The translations under genes and the position numbers were made by a program. From Burkholderia sp. lig30 (GTDB taxonomy: Bacteria; Pseudomonadota; Gammaproteobacteria; Burkholderiales; Burkholderiaceae): a stretch of 64,000 nucleotides of DNA. The first letter of the stretch is position 1, and each line of letters opens with the position of its first letter. The stretch spans positions 1 to 64,000 of the forward strand of contig NZ_JGVW01000066.1 of NCBI RefSeq assembly GCF_000687455.2, read 5' to 3'. Under the pieces are notes generated by a model that saw only the letters and a list, made by a program, of their open reading frames with translations, made no database searches and had not been told where the DNA came from. Positions 16,170-25,564 of this stretch are shown here, one piece after another.

Positions 16170-16939
16170 GGGTCCTCCGGCATGCTGGACGCGTCGGGTC
16201 GTACTACTCAAGGTAAATGACTTCCCCGGGACTTGCCAGTCGGCATCTTCCATAGGCGCGGCGCCGAAAACCCGGCGTTTCTTTCAAAACACCAACGCAT
16301 CGCAAACATCCAGGCAACAAGCCGTCCGCGTGGCCGAGCGCGCGATGCCACTGCGCCGGACCCACGCCGCCTTCCGCGTGGCCGGCCGCGCGCCACGACC
16401 GGCCTGGCGCGTGACAGCGGCCCGGACTCCGCACGGGGACAACGCTCCCGGCACATCCCAAGTACTTCGCATAACGAACGTTTTGGCGAGAACGTGCCCG
16501 TGCGTTGGCGACAGCCATCGTTCCCGTTCGCCCGCGCATTGTGGACAGTGAAACGGCACGCCGGCGGCTTGCCCGCCCACTTCGATCGGCATCCGGCGGC
16601 TGCCGGCACGCTCAATCGCTTCCCGCTTGAATGCCATTTCCGGCCTAAAGAATTCGCATTTCCGCATGCCGGATCTTTTCCGGAAATTCACTCGGAAAAT
16701 CCGTTTCCGTTATTGCGCCGCCTGATTGAACGCATCACGCGGCGTGCTTCCTGACGCCCTTCCCCGCCTTTTTCGCCGCCAACGGATCACGCAATTCGCT
16801 CGGCGAATTCATTGAGTATCTACGCGCAAAAATGGCAATGCCGCACGGCCGAATGCACACGGCGCTCATTGCCCGCCTCGTCATCCGGCCTGTAACGGCT
16901 TTTTCCTTTTTAAATCATCTCTCTGACGAGGATTCATCC
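16170..16939. other. Long upstream region of rpfF
   Basis: About 770 bases with no supportable gene. The last 300 bases are A+T-richer and repeat the hexamer TTTCCG several times (around 16637, 16659, 16677 and 16705). An imperfect inverted repeat spans 16670-16703 (CGGATCTTTTCCG against CGGAAAATCCG). This is the probable control region of rpfF. Confidence 0.45.
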
Positions 16940-17806
16940 ATGCAACTCAAATCGCACCCCGCATGCCGGCCATTCTACGAAGCCGGCGAGATGTCGCAAT
17001 TGACGGCCTACTACGAAGAAGGCCGCAACATCATGTGGATGATGCTGCGCTCCGAGCCGCGCCCCTGCTTCAACCAGCAGCTCGTCTCCGACATCATCCA
17101 TCTGGCGCGCGTGGCCCGCGAATCCGGGCTGCCGTTCGATTTCTGGGTGACGGGCTCGCTGGTGCCGGAGATCTTCAACGTCGGCGGCGACCTCAGCTTT
17201 TTCGTCGACGCGATCCGCGGCGGGAAGCGCGACATGCTGATGGCGTATGCGCGCTCGTGCATCGACGGCGTCTACGAGATCTATACCGGCTTCGGCACCG
17301 GCGCGGTGTCGATGGCGATGATCGAAGGCAGCGCGCTCGGCGGCGGCTTCGAGGCGGCGCTCGCGCATCATTTCGTGCTGGCGCAGAAGGGCGCGAAGCT
17401 CGGCTTCCCCGAGATCGCGTTCAACCTGTTCCCGGGAATGGGCGGCTATTCGCTCGTCACGCGCAAGGCCGACATGCGCGTCGCGGAAGCGCTGATCTCG
17501 ACCGGCGAGCCCCATCCCGCGGAGTGGTATGCGGAAAGGGGGCTCGTCGACCAGACCTTCGAAGCGGGCGAAGCCTACCTCGCCACACGCACGTTCATCG
17601 ACGTGATGCGGCCGAAGCTGAACGGCATCCGGGCGATGATCCGCGCGCGCCAGCGCGTGCTGCCGCTGTCCCGTTCGGAACTGATGGACATCACGGAGGA
17701 CTGGGTGCACTCGGCGTTTACGATCGAGGAGAAGGACCTGGCATACATGGAGCGCCTCGTGATGCTGCAGAACAGGCGCGTCTCCAAGCTGCGCACGGTG
17801 TCCTGA
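16940..17806 (+). CDS. rpfF: BDSF synthase RpfF (crotonase family)
   Basis: A 288-residue enoyl-CoA-hydratase-fold enzyme that makes the diffusible signal BDSF (cis-2-dodecenoic acid) by dehydrating 3-hydroxydodecanoyl-ACP and releasing the free acid. The sequence matches the Burkholderia RpfF pattern almost throughout (MQLKSHPACRPFYEAGE..., FNVGGDLSFFVDAIR, MIEGSALGGGFEAALAHH, KLGFPEIAFNLFPGMGGY). The two catalytic glutamates of the family correspond to Glu138 (GGGFEAA) and Glu158 (GFPEIA). ATG at 16940 gives the family N-terminus and has GAGG upstream; the frame stays open to 16832 but those residues are not family-like. It converges on rpfR, the receptor, 44 bases away, as in B. cenocepacia. 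Confidence 0.97.
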   Translation: MQLKSHPACRPFYEAGEMSQLTAYYEEGRNIMWMMLRSEPRPCFNQQLVSDIIHLARVARESGLPFDFWVTGSLVPEIFNVGGDLSFFVDAIRGGKRDMLMAYARSCIDGVYEIYTGFGTGAVSMAMIEGSALGGGFEAALAHHFVLAQKGAKLGFPEIAFNLFPGMGGYSLVTRKADMRVAEALISTGEPHPAEWYAERGLVDQTFEAGEAYLATRTFIDVMRPKLNGIRAMIRARQRVLPLSRSELMDITEDWVHSAFTIEEKDLAYMERLVMLQNRRVSKLRTVS

Positions 17807-17845
17807 GCCTCGCGCATCGCCCGCTGACGTAACAGGCGGCACATG

Positions 17846-17872
17846 AAAGCTCAGGCGATCAGCCTGAGCTTT
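17846..17872 (+). terminator. rpfF terminator embedded in the rpfR 3' end
   Basis: Perfect 11-base arms (AAAGCTCAGGC at 17846-17856, GCCTGAGCTTT at 17862-17872) with a 5-base loop lie 39 bases after the rpfF stop, followed by a pyrimidine-rich TCTCTTCTC. The hairpin overlaps the stop and the last seven codons of rpfR on the other strand. Confidence 0.7.
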
Positions 17873-19860
17873 CTCTTCTCGCCGAGCCATGCCTCGAACG
17901 CGTGCGCCGACATCGGCCGCGCATAGACATAGCCCTGCACGTAGTCGACATTGACCTCTTTCAGGAAATCGACCTCGGCATGGGTTTCGACGCCCTCGGC
18001 GACCACCCCGAAATTCAGCGCGCGCGCGAGCGCGACCATCGAGCGCACGAGCGCCTGGGACTTGGCGTTGCGGTCGATGCCGCTGATGAAGCTCCGGTCG
18101 AGCTTGATCACGTCGATCGGCAGGCGCGCGAGTTGCGACAGCGACGAATAGCCGGTGCCGAAATCGTCCAGATGGATCTCGGCGCCGAGGTGGCGGAACT
18201 GCTTCATCATCCGCAGCACGCTGCGTTCGTCGTCGATCAGGCAGCTTTCCGTCAGCTCGATGTCGATCATCCCCGGTTTCAGCGCTTCGCTTTCGAGGAT
18301 CGACGCGAAATGGCCGACGATGTTCGCGTCGCACAACTGGCGCGCGGACACGTTGATCGAGATGCGAACGTCCAGCCCCTTCGCCTTCCACCGCGCGGCC
18401 TGCGCGACCGCCGTGCGCATCACCCAGCGGCCGAGCGGGCCGATCAGGCCCGACTCCTCCGCATGGTGGATGAATTCGGTCGGCGCGACGAGCCCGCGCT
18501 CGGGCGACTGCCAGCGGATCAGCGCCTCGACGCTGTGCACGTCGCCGGTCGCCATGTCCACGAGCGGCTGGTAATGGAGAACGAATTGCTCCTCCTCCAG
18601 TGCCTTGCGCAGGTTGGTGTCGAGCCACATGTACTTCGCGACCTTCTGGTTCATGTCGAGCGTGAAGACGCGATACGTGTGGCGGCCGGCCTCCTTCGCC
18701 ACGTACATGGCGGTGTCGGCGTTGCGGATCAGGGTTTCCAGCGTATTGCCGTGCTGCGGATACAGCGCGATGCCGATCGAGCAGCTCGTGTAGATCTCCA
18801 TCAGGTCCAGATGGATCGGCGTGCGCAGGCGATCGAGAATCAGCTGGGCCGTCGCCTCCAGCAATGAGCGCGTCGCGTGCTCGAACAGCACCAGGAACTC
18901 GTCGCCGCCGAGTCGGGCCAGCGTCGCGCCGCCCGGCACGCAGCCCTTGATGATGGCCGACACGTCCTTGAGCAGGCGATCGCCGGTGACGTGCCCGTAG
19001 TGATCGTTGACCCGCTTGAAATTGTCGAGGTCGAGAAACAGGATGCCGACCTGGTGCCGCTCGTCGTCGTGCGACGCGTTCAGCGCGGCCGCGATCTTCT
19101 CATTGATCGCGTGGCGGTTCGGAAGGCCGGTGAGCACGTCGGTGTTCGCGAGTTCGATCAGCCGTTGCTGGGCGCTGCGCTCCTCGGTGATGTCGGTGCC
19201 CGAGCAAATCAGGAATTGCTCGTCGATGCCGCTTCCGCTCTGCACGAACTTGTTGCGGAACTGGTACAGGCGCGGGCCGTTGACGGTGTTGATGTAGCGC
19301 TCGACCGAGGTGGGCAGGCTGCTCGAAAAGAATCCGGCGATGTTGCTGCGCGATTGCGCCCCTTGCTCAGGGTTCATGAACAGCGCGAAGGCGCTCTTGC
19401 CGATCACGTCCACTTCGCGCATCCCGGTGACTTCCTCGCAGAGACGGTTGAAGCGTTGCACGATGCCGTTCCGGTCGAGGATGACCACCAGCGAATTGAC
19501 TTCCGAGACGACCTGCTCGGCGAACGCGAGGCCGTGGGCAAGGTCGCGCGCGACCGACAGCGTGTCGGTATACGCGGATGCGGTGCCGGCCCAGTCGGTC
19601 GTGTCGAGCTTCTTGCCGACGAGGTGCAGGCTGACCGGACGGCCGAACAGCGCGATCTCCAGCACGAGGTGCGACGTGACGCCCGTCATCGCGCGGATCT
19701 GCGCAGCCTGGGCGGCGGTGAGGGCCACGCTGACGTTGGCCATGCCGCGGACGGCCGCCAGCTCCAGCGCATTGCTGTCGCTGCCCAGGCGCCAGCATGG
19801 GCTGCTCGTCCCGAAACGGGTTTCGAGCATCGCGCAATCGTTTTCGTCGTAGACATCCAT
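17851..19860 (-). CDS. rpfR: BDSF receptor and c-di-GMP enzyme RpfR (FI-PAS-GGDEF-EAL)
   Basis: A 669-residue cytoplasmic receptor. Regions in order: N-terminal RpfF-interaction domain (about 1-95), PAS sensor for BDSF (about 115-220), GGDEF domain (about 240-400) with an intact GGDEF at 318-322, and EAL domain (about 415-660) with EAL at 445-447 and the downstream catalytic motifs NVSARQL, ELTESCLI, DDFGTGYSSL and KLDRSFI. In B. cenocepacia the protein lowers c-di-GMP when BDSF binds. No RxxD inhibitory site is seen before the GGDEF motif. ATG at 19860 is chosen since it gives the family start (MDVYDEND) and length; ten extra in-frame residues precede it. Confidence 0.96.
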   Translation of the reverse strand: MDVYDENDCAMLETRFGTSSPCWRLGSDSNALELAAVRGMANVSVALTAAQAAQIRAMTGVTSHLVLEIALFGRPVSLHLVGKKLDTTDWAGTASAYTDTLSVARDLAHGLAFAEQVVSEVNSLVVILDRNGIVQRFNRLCEEVTGMREVDVIGKSAFALFMNPEQGAQSRSNIAGFFSSSLPTSVERYINTVNGPRLYQFRNKFVQSGSGIDEQFLICSGTDITEERSAQQRLIELANTDVLTGLPNRHAINEKIAAALNASHDDERHQVGILFLDLDNFKRVNDHYGHVTGDRLLKDVSAIIKGCVPGGATLARLGGDEFLVLFEHATRSLLEATAQLILDRLRTPIHLDLMEIYTSCSIGIALYPQHGNTLETLIRNADTAMYVAKEAGRHTYRVFTLDMNQKVAKYMWLDTNLRKALEEEQFVLHYQPLVDMATGDVHSVEALIRWQSPERGLVAPTEFIHHAEESGLIGPLGRWVMRTAVAQAARWKAKGLDVRISINVSARQLCDANIVGHFASILESEALKPGMIDIELTESCLIDDERSVLRMMKQFRHLGAEIHLDDFGTGYSSLSQLARLPIDVIKLDRSFISGIDRNAKSQALVRSMVALARALNFGVVAEGVETHAEVDFLKEVNVDYVQGYVYARPMSAHAFEAWLGEKRKLRLIA

Positions 19861-20266
19861 GGACGAGCCCTGGCCGAGAAAAAACCGCAATATTAGACGT
19901 ACGCGGACAATGCCAGAAGCTTATCCCGCCGCCCCACATGCCATTCCTTGAATTCCGACCGCGACAATGATCCAGCGCGCCATCGCCGATTATTCGGGCC
20001 AGACTGCCCGCTCCCCCGGGTCGCGCAACGCGATTCGCGTCGGCACGATGGCGCATGGACGTCTCATCTTATCAAATTACCGATTGGCCGGGGACGCGTG
20101 AAACCGATGCCCCGCCACATGACCGAAGGGCCGCGCATGCGCCCGGTTCAACCGGCAGACCGCTGCCCGCGCCGGCCGGTCGGCCTCGGGATTTCTGCAC
20201 AACCGGACCGAACCGGCGCCGGGGCCTTATCATGGCGTCCCAGTCAGTCTCACCGCGTCGACCATC
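19861..20266. other. Divergent upstream region of rpfR and hydrolase
   Basis: About 400 bases between two divergent genes. There is no supportable coding sequence. An A+T-rich patch around 20066-20083 could hold a promoter, but no clear hexamer pair or operator is visible. Confidence 0.35.
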
Positions 20267-21106
20267 GTGCCTCACCTCGCCCCCCACGGCTCCCCCGCGA
20301 CACTCGTCCTGCCCGGCGGCATCCGCATGCGCTACGCGCGGGCCGGGAACGGGCCGGCCGTTGTTTTCGTCCACGGCTCGCTGTGCGACTTTCGCTTCTG
20401 GCAGCCGCAACTGATCGGCCTCGCCGCGCACTTCGACTGCATCGCGCCGAGCCTCACTCACTATTGGCCGGGGCCGCATGCCGCGTCGCTGCCGGCGTTC
20501 GGCTGGCGCGCGCACGTCGACGAGCTCGGCGCGTTCATCCAGCGCCTCGGCGTCGCGCCGGTCCATCTGGTCGGCCACTCGCGCGGCGGATACGTCGCAT
20601 TTCACGTCGCCGCGCATTTTCCCGCGCTCGTCAGGTCGCTGACGCTCGCGGACCCCGGCGGATCGCTGGCCGGCGCGACGCCCGACGGCGTGCCGACGCC
20701 GCTGGAGGTGAAACGCTTGCGCTCGCGCGCCGCCGCGCTCATCGCCGACGGGCAGGTGGATGCCGGACTCGAATTATTCGTGGACTCGGTCAGCCGGCCC
20801 GGAACGTGGAAGAAGAGCCCGCATGCGTTTCGCCTGATGGCCGCCGACAATGCGCATACGCTGGCGATGCAGTTGCGCGATGCGTTGCCGCCGTATGCGG
20901 AGGCGGACGCGCAGCACGTGACGTGCCCGACGCTGCTGATCGACGGCGAGAAAAGCCCGAAGGCGTTCCACGCGAACGTGGACGCGTTGAGCCGATGGAT
21001 GCCGAACGCGACGCGGATTACGATACCCGGCGCGTCGCACGGCATGAATCTCGCGCGCCCGGGCGCCTTCAACCGGCATCTCGAGGCGTTCTTCCGGTCC
21101 GTCTGA
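20267..21106 (+). CDS. Alpha/beta hydrolase
   Basis: A 279-residue cytoplasmic hydrolase of the alpha/beta fold. The oxyanion-hole segment VVFVHGSLCDFRFW lies near 33-46, the nucleophile elbow VGHSRGGYVAFHVA near 102-115, an acid in LLIDGEKSPKAF near 226 and the catalytic His in PGASHGMNLARPGAF near 256. These fit esterase, lyase-type C-C hydrolase or haloperoxidase-like members, and the substrate is not predictable. The start is a GTG at 20267; no strong ribosome binding site is visible. It converges on the histidine kinase gene. Confidence 0.85.
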   Translation: MPHLAPHGSPATLVLPGGIRMRYARAGNGPAVVFVHGSLCDFRFWQPQLIGLAAHFDCIAPSLTHYWPGPHAASLPAFGWRAHVDELGAFIQRLGVAPVHLVGHSRGGYVAFHVAAHFPALVRSLTLADPGGSLAGATPDGVPTPLEVKRLRSRAAALIADGQVDAGLELFVDSVSRPGTWKKSPHAFRLMAADNAHTLAMQLRDALPPYAEADAQHVTCPTLLIDGEKSPKAFHANVDALSRWMPNATRITIPGASHGMNLARPGAFNRHLEAFFRSV

Positions 21107-21165
21107 CGGGCAGCATCGAACGAGACGCGCGGCGAACGACGCCATACACGCCGTTCTCGCTCCGC

Positions 21166-21192
21166 GCACGCCCCGCACGCCCCGCACGCCAT
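21166..21192. repeat. 9-bp tandem repeat between convergent genes
   Basis: Three tandem copies of GCACGCCCC (the last one ending in AT instead of CC) lie between the hydrolase stop and the kinase stop. No function can be assigned. Confidence 0.5.
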
Positions 21193-21237
21193 TCACGCCG
21201 CACATGGCGGCCGCCGTGGCGTGGCACGCCGTGCCGT

Positions 21238-24200
21238 TCAGGCGCGATCGGCCTGCTCGTCGCACGCAGCGGCGTCGAGCTGCGCGAGCGCGTGAGCGAC
21301 GCGCGCGTCGAGTTCGTCCAGCGCACGCCCGATCGCTCCGATGTCAGGGCCCGCAGCCGCGGCGATCATCGCCTCGATCCGCACACAGACCTCCGTCACC
21401 TCGGTCTGATCGATCATCGCGAACGCGCCCTTGATCGAATGGATGCTCGCGCCAATCGTTGCCCAATCGCCTGCCCCGAGCGCGTCGCGCACCACGGCAA
21501 GCGATTCGGCCGTGCGCTGCGCCAGTATTCCGCGCAGCTTCGCCGACAGCACGAGCGGCACGCGTTCGCCGGCTGTGCCCCGGCTTGCGCCCGCCGCGCC
21601 GGCGTCACCTGCGCCCCCCTCTGCACCCGCTGCACCCTCTACAGCCTTGCCACCCGCGCCGCCTCCGCCAACGGCCCCATCGCCAGCCGCGCGGCCTGCC
21701 GCCGGCGACGCCGCATGCGGATCGCTCGCTCGCTTGAGGCAGCAACGCACGGCCGCCTCGATCGACGTCAGCGACATCGGCTTGAGCAGCACCCCCGAGA
21801 TCCCCGCTTCGCGAAACCGCCGGGTCTCGGCGGCCGTCACGTCCGCGGTGATCGCGATGACCGGCGTGCGCGCCCCCTGGTTGCGCAGGCACGCCGCGAG
21901 CGTGTAGCCGTCCATCACGGGCATGCCCAGGTCGGTCAGCACGACGTCGTAGTGCCGTTCGTTGAAATGGCGCAGCGCGACCCGGCCGTTCTCGACGACG
22001 TCGCTCGTGTAGCCGAGCATGTCGAGCTGGTCGCGAATCAGTTCGCGATTCACTTCGTGGTCCTCCGCCACCAGCACGTGAAGGCCGCGCAGGTCGGCCT
22101 CGTCGCCCGGCGCCGCGTCGCGCGCATCCGCGTCGGGCTCGCCGGCGCCGACGCCGGCCGGCGGGAGCGGCAACGTGACCGTGAAGGCGCTGCCGCGGCC
22201 GACCGCGCTGTCGACCGCGATCATGCCGGCCATCGCGTCGACGATGCGCTTGCACAGCGCGAGCCCGAGCCCGGTGCCGCCGAAGCGCCGCGTGATCGAT
22301 TCGTCCGCCTGCATGAACGCGTCGAAGATGTGCGCGAGCCGGTCGGCGGGAATGCCGACCCCGGTATCCGTCACGCTGACGACGAGCGGCGAGCGCGCGC
22401 CGCGATGCGCGGCACCGTCCGCCTGCGCGCGCACCGCGATCGACACGCTGCCGCGATCGGTGAACTTGATCGCGTTGCCGAGCAGATTGACGACGACCTG
22501 GCGGATCCGCGCCGGATCGCCGACGTACTGCCGGGCCAGCCCGGCATCGACCGACGCGGTCAGCGTCAGCCCCTTGCGCTGCGCGAGCGGCATCATCATC
22601 GCGACGGTATCGCCGATCAGCCGGCCGATGTCGAACGGGATCGATTCGAAGTTCATCTCGCCCGCTTCGACCTTCGAAAAATCGAGAATGTCGTTGAGGA
22701 TGTCCAGCAGCGCGCGCGACGACGACGCGACCGTGCGCACCCGCCCCGCGACGGGCGCCGCCTGCGGCAGCCGTTCGAGCAGCTCCAGATGGCCGAGGAT
22801 CGCATTGAGCGGCGTGCGGATCTCGTGGCTCATCGCCGCCAGGAATGTGCTCTTCGCCGCGTTCGCGCTGTCCGCGGCCTGCTTGGCGGCCGTCAGTTGC
22901 CGGGCCAGCTGCCGCTCCGCCGTCACGTCCGAGAACGCCGCGACGACGACCGGCTGCCCCTGATAGTGCGCGGGCGTCAGCTTCGCGGCGACGTCGATCG
23001 CATCGCCGTCGCCGGTCGGCCAGTGCAGCTGCACGTCCGTCGTCACCGACTCGCCGCCGCGCTGCTTGCGGAATGCCGCCGGCGCATGCCGCTGCAGCGC
23101 GTCACCGATCAGCGCGCCGCCGCGCTCGCCGATCCGCGCCTCGAGCGCCTGCATGTGGGCGCTTTCGAGCAACACCGTGTTGTCGCTCACCTTGACCAGC
23201 GCGAGCCCCACCGGCGCCGTCTCGATCAGCTTGCGGCTCAGGTGTTCGCTGTCGAACACCCGTTCCGAGCGCTCGAACAGCGGCGCCAGCGTCTTGCGAT
23301 TGAACAGGATCACGAAGCCCCACAGCAGCGCGACCGCGAACGCGGTCAGGAGCGCCGGCGCGGCGACGCTGGCGGCGACGCTGCGCGCGATCACCTGCCA
23401 CGGCACCGTGTAGATCAGCGTCCAGCCGCTGTCGCCGAGGCCCCGGGACACCGTCAGCATGCCGCCCTCGTAGGCGCTCGTGATCTCCGTGACGGCCGCG
23501 CGGCGCTGCCGCGCCTGCACGCGCGCGACGAGCGGCGCAGCCGGCACGTCGGCCGAGGTGCTGGCCACCGGCCTGCCGTCTTCGTCGACAACGGTATACG
23601 TGCCTTCGAACTCGCGGCCTTCAAGCTCGGCAAACAGCTCGGACGGCTCGAATTCCCCGACGACGGCCGCAAACGCGTGCGCGCCGTCGAACGCGAGCGC
23701 CGCGACGCGAAAATACGTGCGTCCGCTGAGCGGGTCGACCGCGGGCGGCAACCACTTCAGCTTGCCCGGCTGGCCATGCGGCGGCCGCGGCCAGCCGGCG
23801 AAGCCGTCGAGGCCCGAGCCGAAGAACCGCAGCAGCCGCGCCCGGTCCGCGAGCGCGGCCGCGACGCGCGGGTCGGACAGGTCCGGCATCGGCAGCAGGC
23901 CGACGGTCGCGCCGGCCGGCGTCACGATGTAGCCCCGCGGATTCCAGCGCACGATCATCGAGCTGCCCATCATGCCGGCGAAGCGCACGCCGGCCTCCTC
24001 GCTGCCGCGCGCGATCGCGAGCAGGCGGCTGACCGCCTGCGCGTCGTCCTTGCGCGCGGCGGGCAGGCTGAGCATCAGCGGAATGTTCGTGTCGCCGGAT
24101 TCGGGAAAGACGATCCTGCCGTCCGCTTCGAACTGCCGAAGATCCTCCGGCGCGCCCGGGCCGCGCCGCTTCCAGCTGTTCTGGACCGAGCCCGTGGCGA

Positions 24201-24423
24201 ACCGCACACGAATCTCGGCCGCCTTGACGCTGTCGATCACGCCGGCGAGATCGCGCGTGAACGTGCCGTATTCGTCCGCGAACCGCGTGTGCACCACGCC
24301 CGCGGTCGCGAGCGCGAACGCCAGCACGACCAGGGCCGTGACGGCGGCCGTGCCGGCGAACAGCAGCATCTGCTGGTGGGCGCGAAAGCGGGCGAGCAGG
24401 GTCGGGGAAGACGGTGTGCGCAT
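21238..24423 (-). CDS. Hybrid sensor histidine kinase with receiver and HPt domains
   Basis: A 1061-residue inner-membrane phosphorelay kinase. Layout: TM1 about 19-42, periplasmic sensor about 45-345, TM2 about 350-374, PAS-like region about 390-505, HisKA with His533 (AMSHEIRTPLN), HATPase with N-box VVNLLGNAIKFTD (644-656), G-boxes DTGVGIP and GGTGLGLAL, receiver about 780-898 with phosphoacceptor Asp831 and Lys881, an Ala/Gly-rich linker (about 903-952), and an HPt domain with His995 (SIHSIKGAFAMI). This is the BvgS/EvgS/RcsC type of four-step relay. ATG at 24423 places TM1 correctly. It is divergent from two RcsB-like response regulator genes, which are its probable partners. Confidence 0.92.
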   Translation of the reverse strand: MRTPSSPTLLARFRAHQQMLLFAGTAAVTALVVLAFALATAGVVHTRFADEYGTFTRDLAGVIDSVKAAEIRVRFATGSVQNSWKRRGPGAPEDLRQFEADGRIVFPESGDTNIPLMLSLPAARKDDAQAVSRLLAIARGSEEAGVRFAGMMGSSMIVRWNPRGYIVTPAGATVGLLPMPDLSDPRVAAALADRARLLRFFGSGLDGFAGWPRPPHGQPGKLKWLPPAVDPLSGRTYFRVAALAFDGAHAFAAVVGEFEPSELFAELEGREFEGTYTVVDEDGRPVASTSADVPAAPLVARVQARQRRAAVTEITSAYEGGMLTVSRGLGDSGWTLIYTVPWQVIARSVAASVAAPALLTAFAVALLWGFVILFNRKTLAPLFERSERVFDSEHLSRKLIETAPVGLALVKVSDNTVLLESAHMQALEARIGERGGALIGDALQRHAPAAFRKQRGGESVTTDVQLHWPTGDGDAIDVAAKLTPAHYQGQPVVVAAFSDVTAERQLARQLTAAKQAADSANAAKSTFLAAMSHEIRTPLNAILGHLELLERLPQAAPVAGRVRTVASSSRALLDILNDILDFSKVEAGEMNFESIPFDIGRLIGDTVAMMMPLAQRKGLTLTASVDAGLARQYVGDPARIRQVVVNLLGNAIKFTDRGSVSIAVRAQADGAAHRGARSPLVVSVTDTGVGIPADRLAHIFDAFMQADESITRRFGGTGLGLALCKRIVDAMAGMIAVDSAVGRGSAFTVTLPLPPAGVGAGEPDADARDAAPGDEADLRGLHVLVAEDHEVNRELIRDQLDMLGYTSDVVENGRVALRHFNERHYDVVLTDLGMPVMDGYTLAACLRNQGARTPVIAITADVTAAETRRFREAGISGVLLKPMSLTSIEAAVRCCLKRASDPHAASPAAGRAAGDGAVGGGGAGGKAVEGAAGAEGGAGDAGAAGASRGTAGERVPLVLSAKLRGILAQRTAESLAVVRDALGAGDWATIGASIHSIKGAFAMIDQTEVTEVCVRIEAMIAAAAGPDIGAIGRALDELDARVAHALAQLDAAACDEQADRA

Positions 24424-24627
24424 GGCGGGGCGGGACGGCCGGCTGACGGCTCGACGGTTCTTGTGAACGCCAGTATCCGGGCTGGCGCGCATGAGGGCAA
24501 CCCGTCGGCCGGCGCGGCCGGCGCGCAGGTATCATGGATGCTTCGCGCCGCCGCGATGACGCGCCTGGGAAGCGGCATCGGCGACGCATGAACGACGACA
24601 ACATCACACACAAAAGTCGCGAACATC

Positions 24628-25296
24628 ATGAATCTTCAGTTTTCGATCCGAGTCATCATTGCCGACGATCACCCGACCGTGCTCGGCGGGCTCGTCCACA
24701 CGCTCGAGCCGGTCAGCACCATCAAAGTGGTGGCGTCATGCTCGAACGCCAGCGAACTGATCACGGCGCTCGAAAAAACGCCGTGCGACGTGGTCGTGTC
24801 CGACTATTCGATGCCGGGCGGCGAGTACAGCGACGGCATGGCGCTGTTCGAGTACCTGCAGCGCCACTATCCGGACACCGGCATCGTCGCGCTCACGGTC
24901 ATGGACAACGCCGCGGTGATCCAGTCGCTGATGGGCGTCGGCATCAAGTCGGTCGTCAGCAAATCCGACCCGACCGGCCACATCATCACGGCGATCCACG
25001 CGAGCTATGCCGGCGGCGCCTATCTGTCGCCGACCATCGAGGCCGCCATCAGTCATTCGGCCGACCCGACCTCCGGCGCGCAAATGCTCACGCCGCGCGA
25101 GAGCGAGGTGGTAAGACTGTTCGCGTCCGGCCTGTCCGTCACCGAAATCGCGAAACGCCTGAACCGCAGCAAGCAGACGGTCAGCACGCAAAAGATGGTC
25201 GCGATGCGCAAGCTTGGCGCGGCCAACGACGTCGAGCTGATCCGCTATGCGATCGAAACCCGCCTCGTCGCGGCCTCGCAGCCGAGGGAGCAGTAA
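24628..25296 (+). CDS. RcsB/BvgA-like response regulator (receiver plus LuxR HTH), copy 1
   Basis: A 222-residue two-domain response regulator. The receiver (about 7-125) has the acidic pair DD at 13-14 and phosphoacceptor Asp59 in DVVVSDYSMPGG. The LuxR/NarL-type HTH (about 150-210) contains LTPRESEVVRLFASGLSVTEIAKRL. The SDYSMPGGEYSDG loop is RcsB-like. It is divergent from the hybrid kinase gene (204-base gap), so the kinase HPt domain probably phosphorylates it. A close paralogue follows 268 bases downstream. Confidence 0.92.
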   Translation: MNLQFSIRVIIADDHPTVLGGLVHTLEPVSTIKVVASCSNASELITALEKTPCDVVVSDYSMPGGEYSDGMALFEYLQRHYPDTGIVALTVMDNAAVIQSLMGVGIKSVVSKSDPTGHIITAIHASYAGGAYLSPTIEAAISHSADPTSGAQMLTPRESEVVRLFASGLSVTEIAKRLNRSKQTVSTQKMVAMRKLGAANDVELIRYAIETRLVAASQPREQ

Positions 25297-25564
25297 CGCC
25301 CGCCCCGGCGGCGCAACGCGCCGCCTCCATGCCCACCTCATACCGCCCGCTTCACTTTAGGATAAGTACGAACCAATCCCACCGAAATCCGGTCCCCAGT
25401 ACGATATCGGCTCCCCGCCGATGTCCCTAGACTTGCCTGAGCGCCTTCCGGCGTGCACGGGTACGAGAACGACGAAACCTTCCCGGCTGCGCGCGGCGGG
25501 CGCGCCGCCGTCGATCCGCCCGCCCTCGCGTATCGCACGCCTCGTCAACACCGGACATCCCCGC

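Noticed and set aside
19948..24591. A 1547-codon open frame opposite the histidine kinase
   Set aside because: Antisense shadow of a real kinase gene; composition is Arg/His-rich without any domain pattern.
25355..25385. RcsB-box-like sequence (TTTAGGATAAG) between the two response regulator genes
   Set aside because: Only a partial match to the enterobacterial RcsB box, in a single copy; not enough to call a binding site in this genus.
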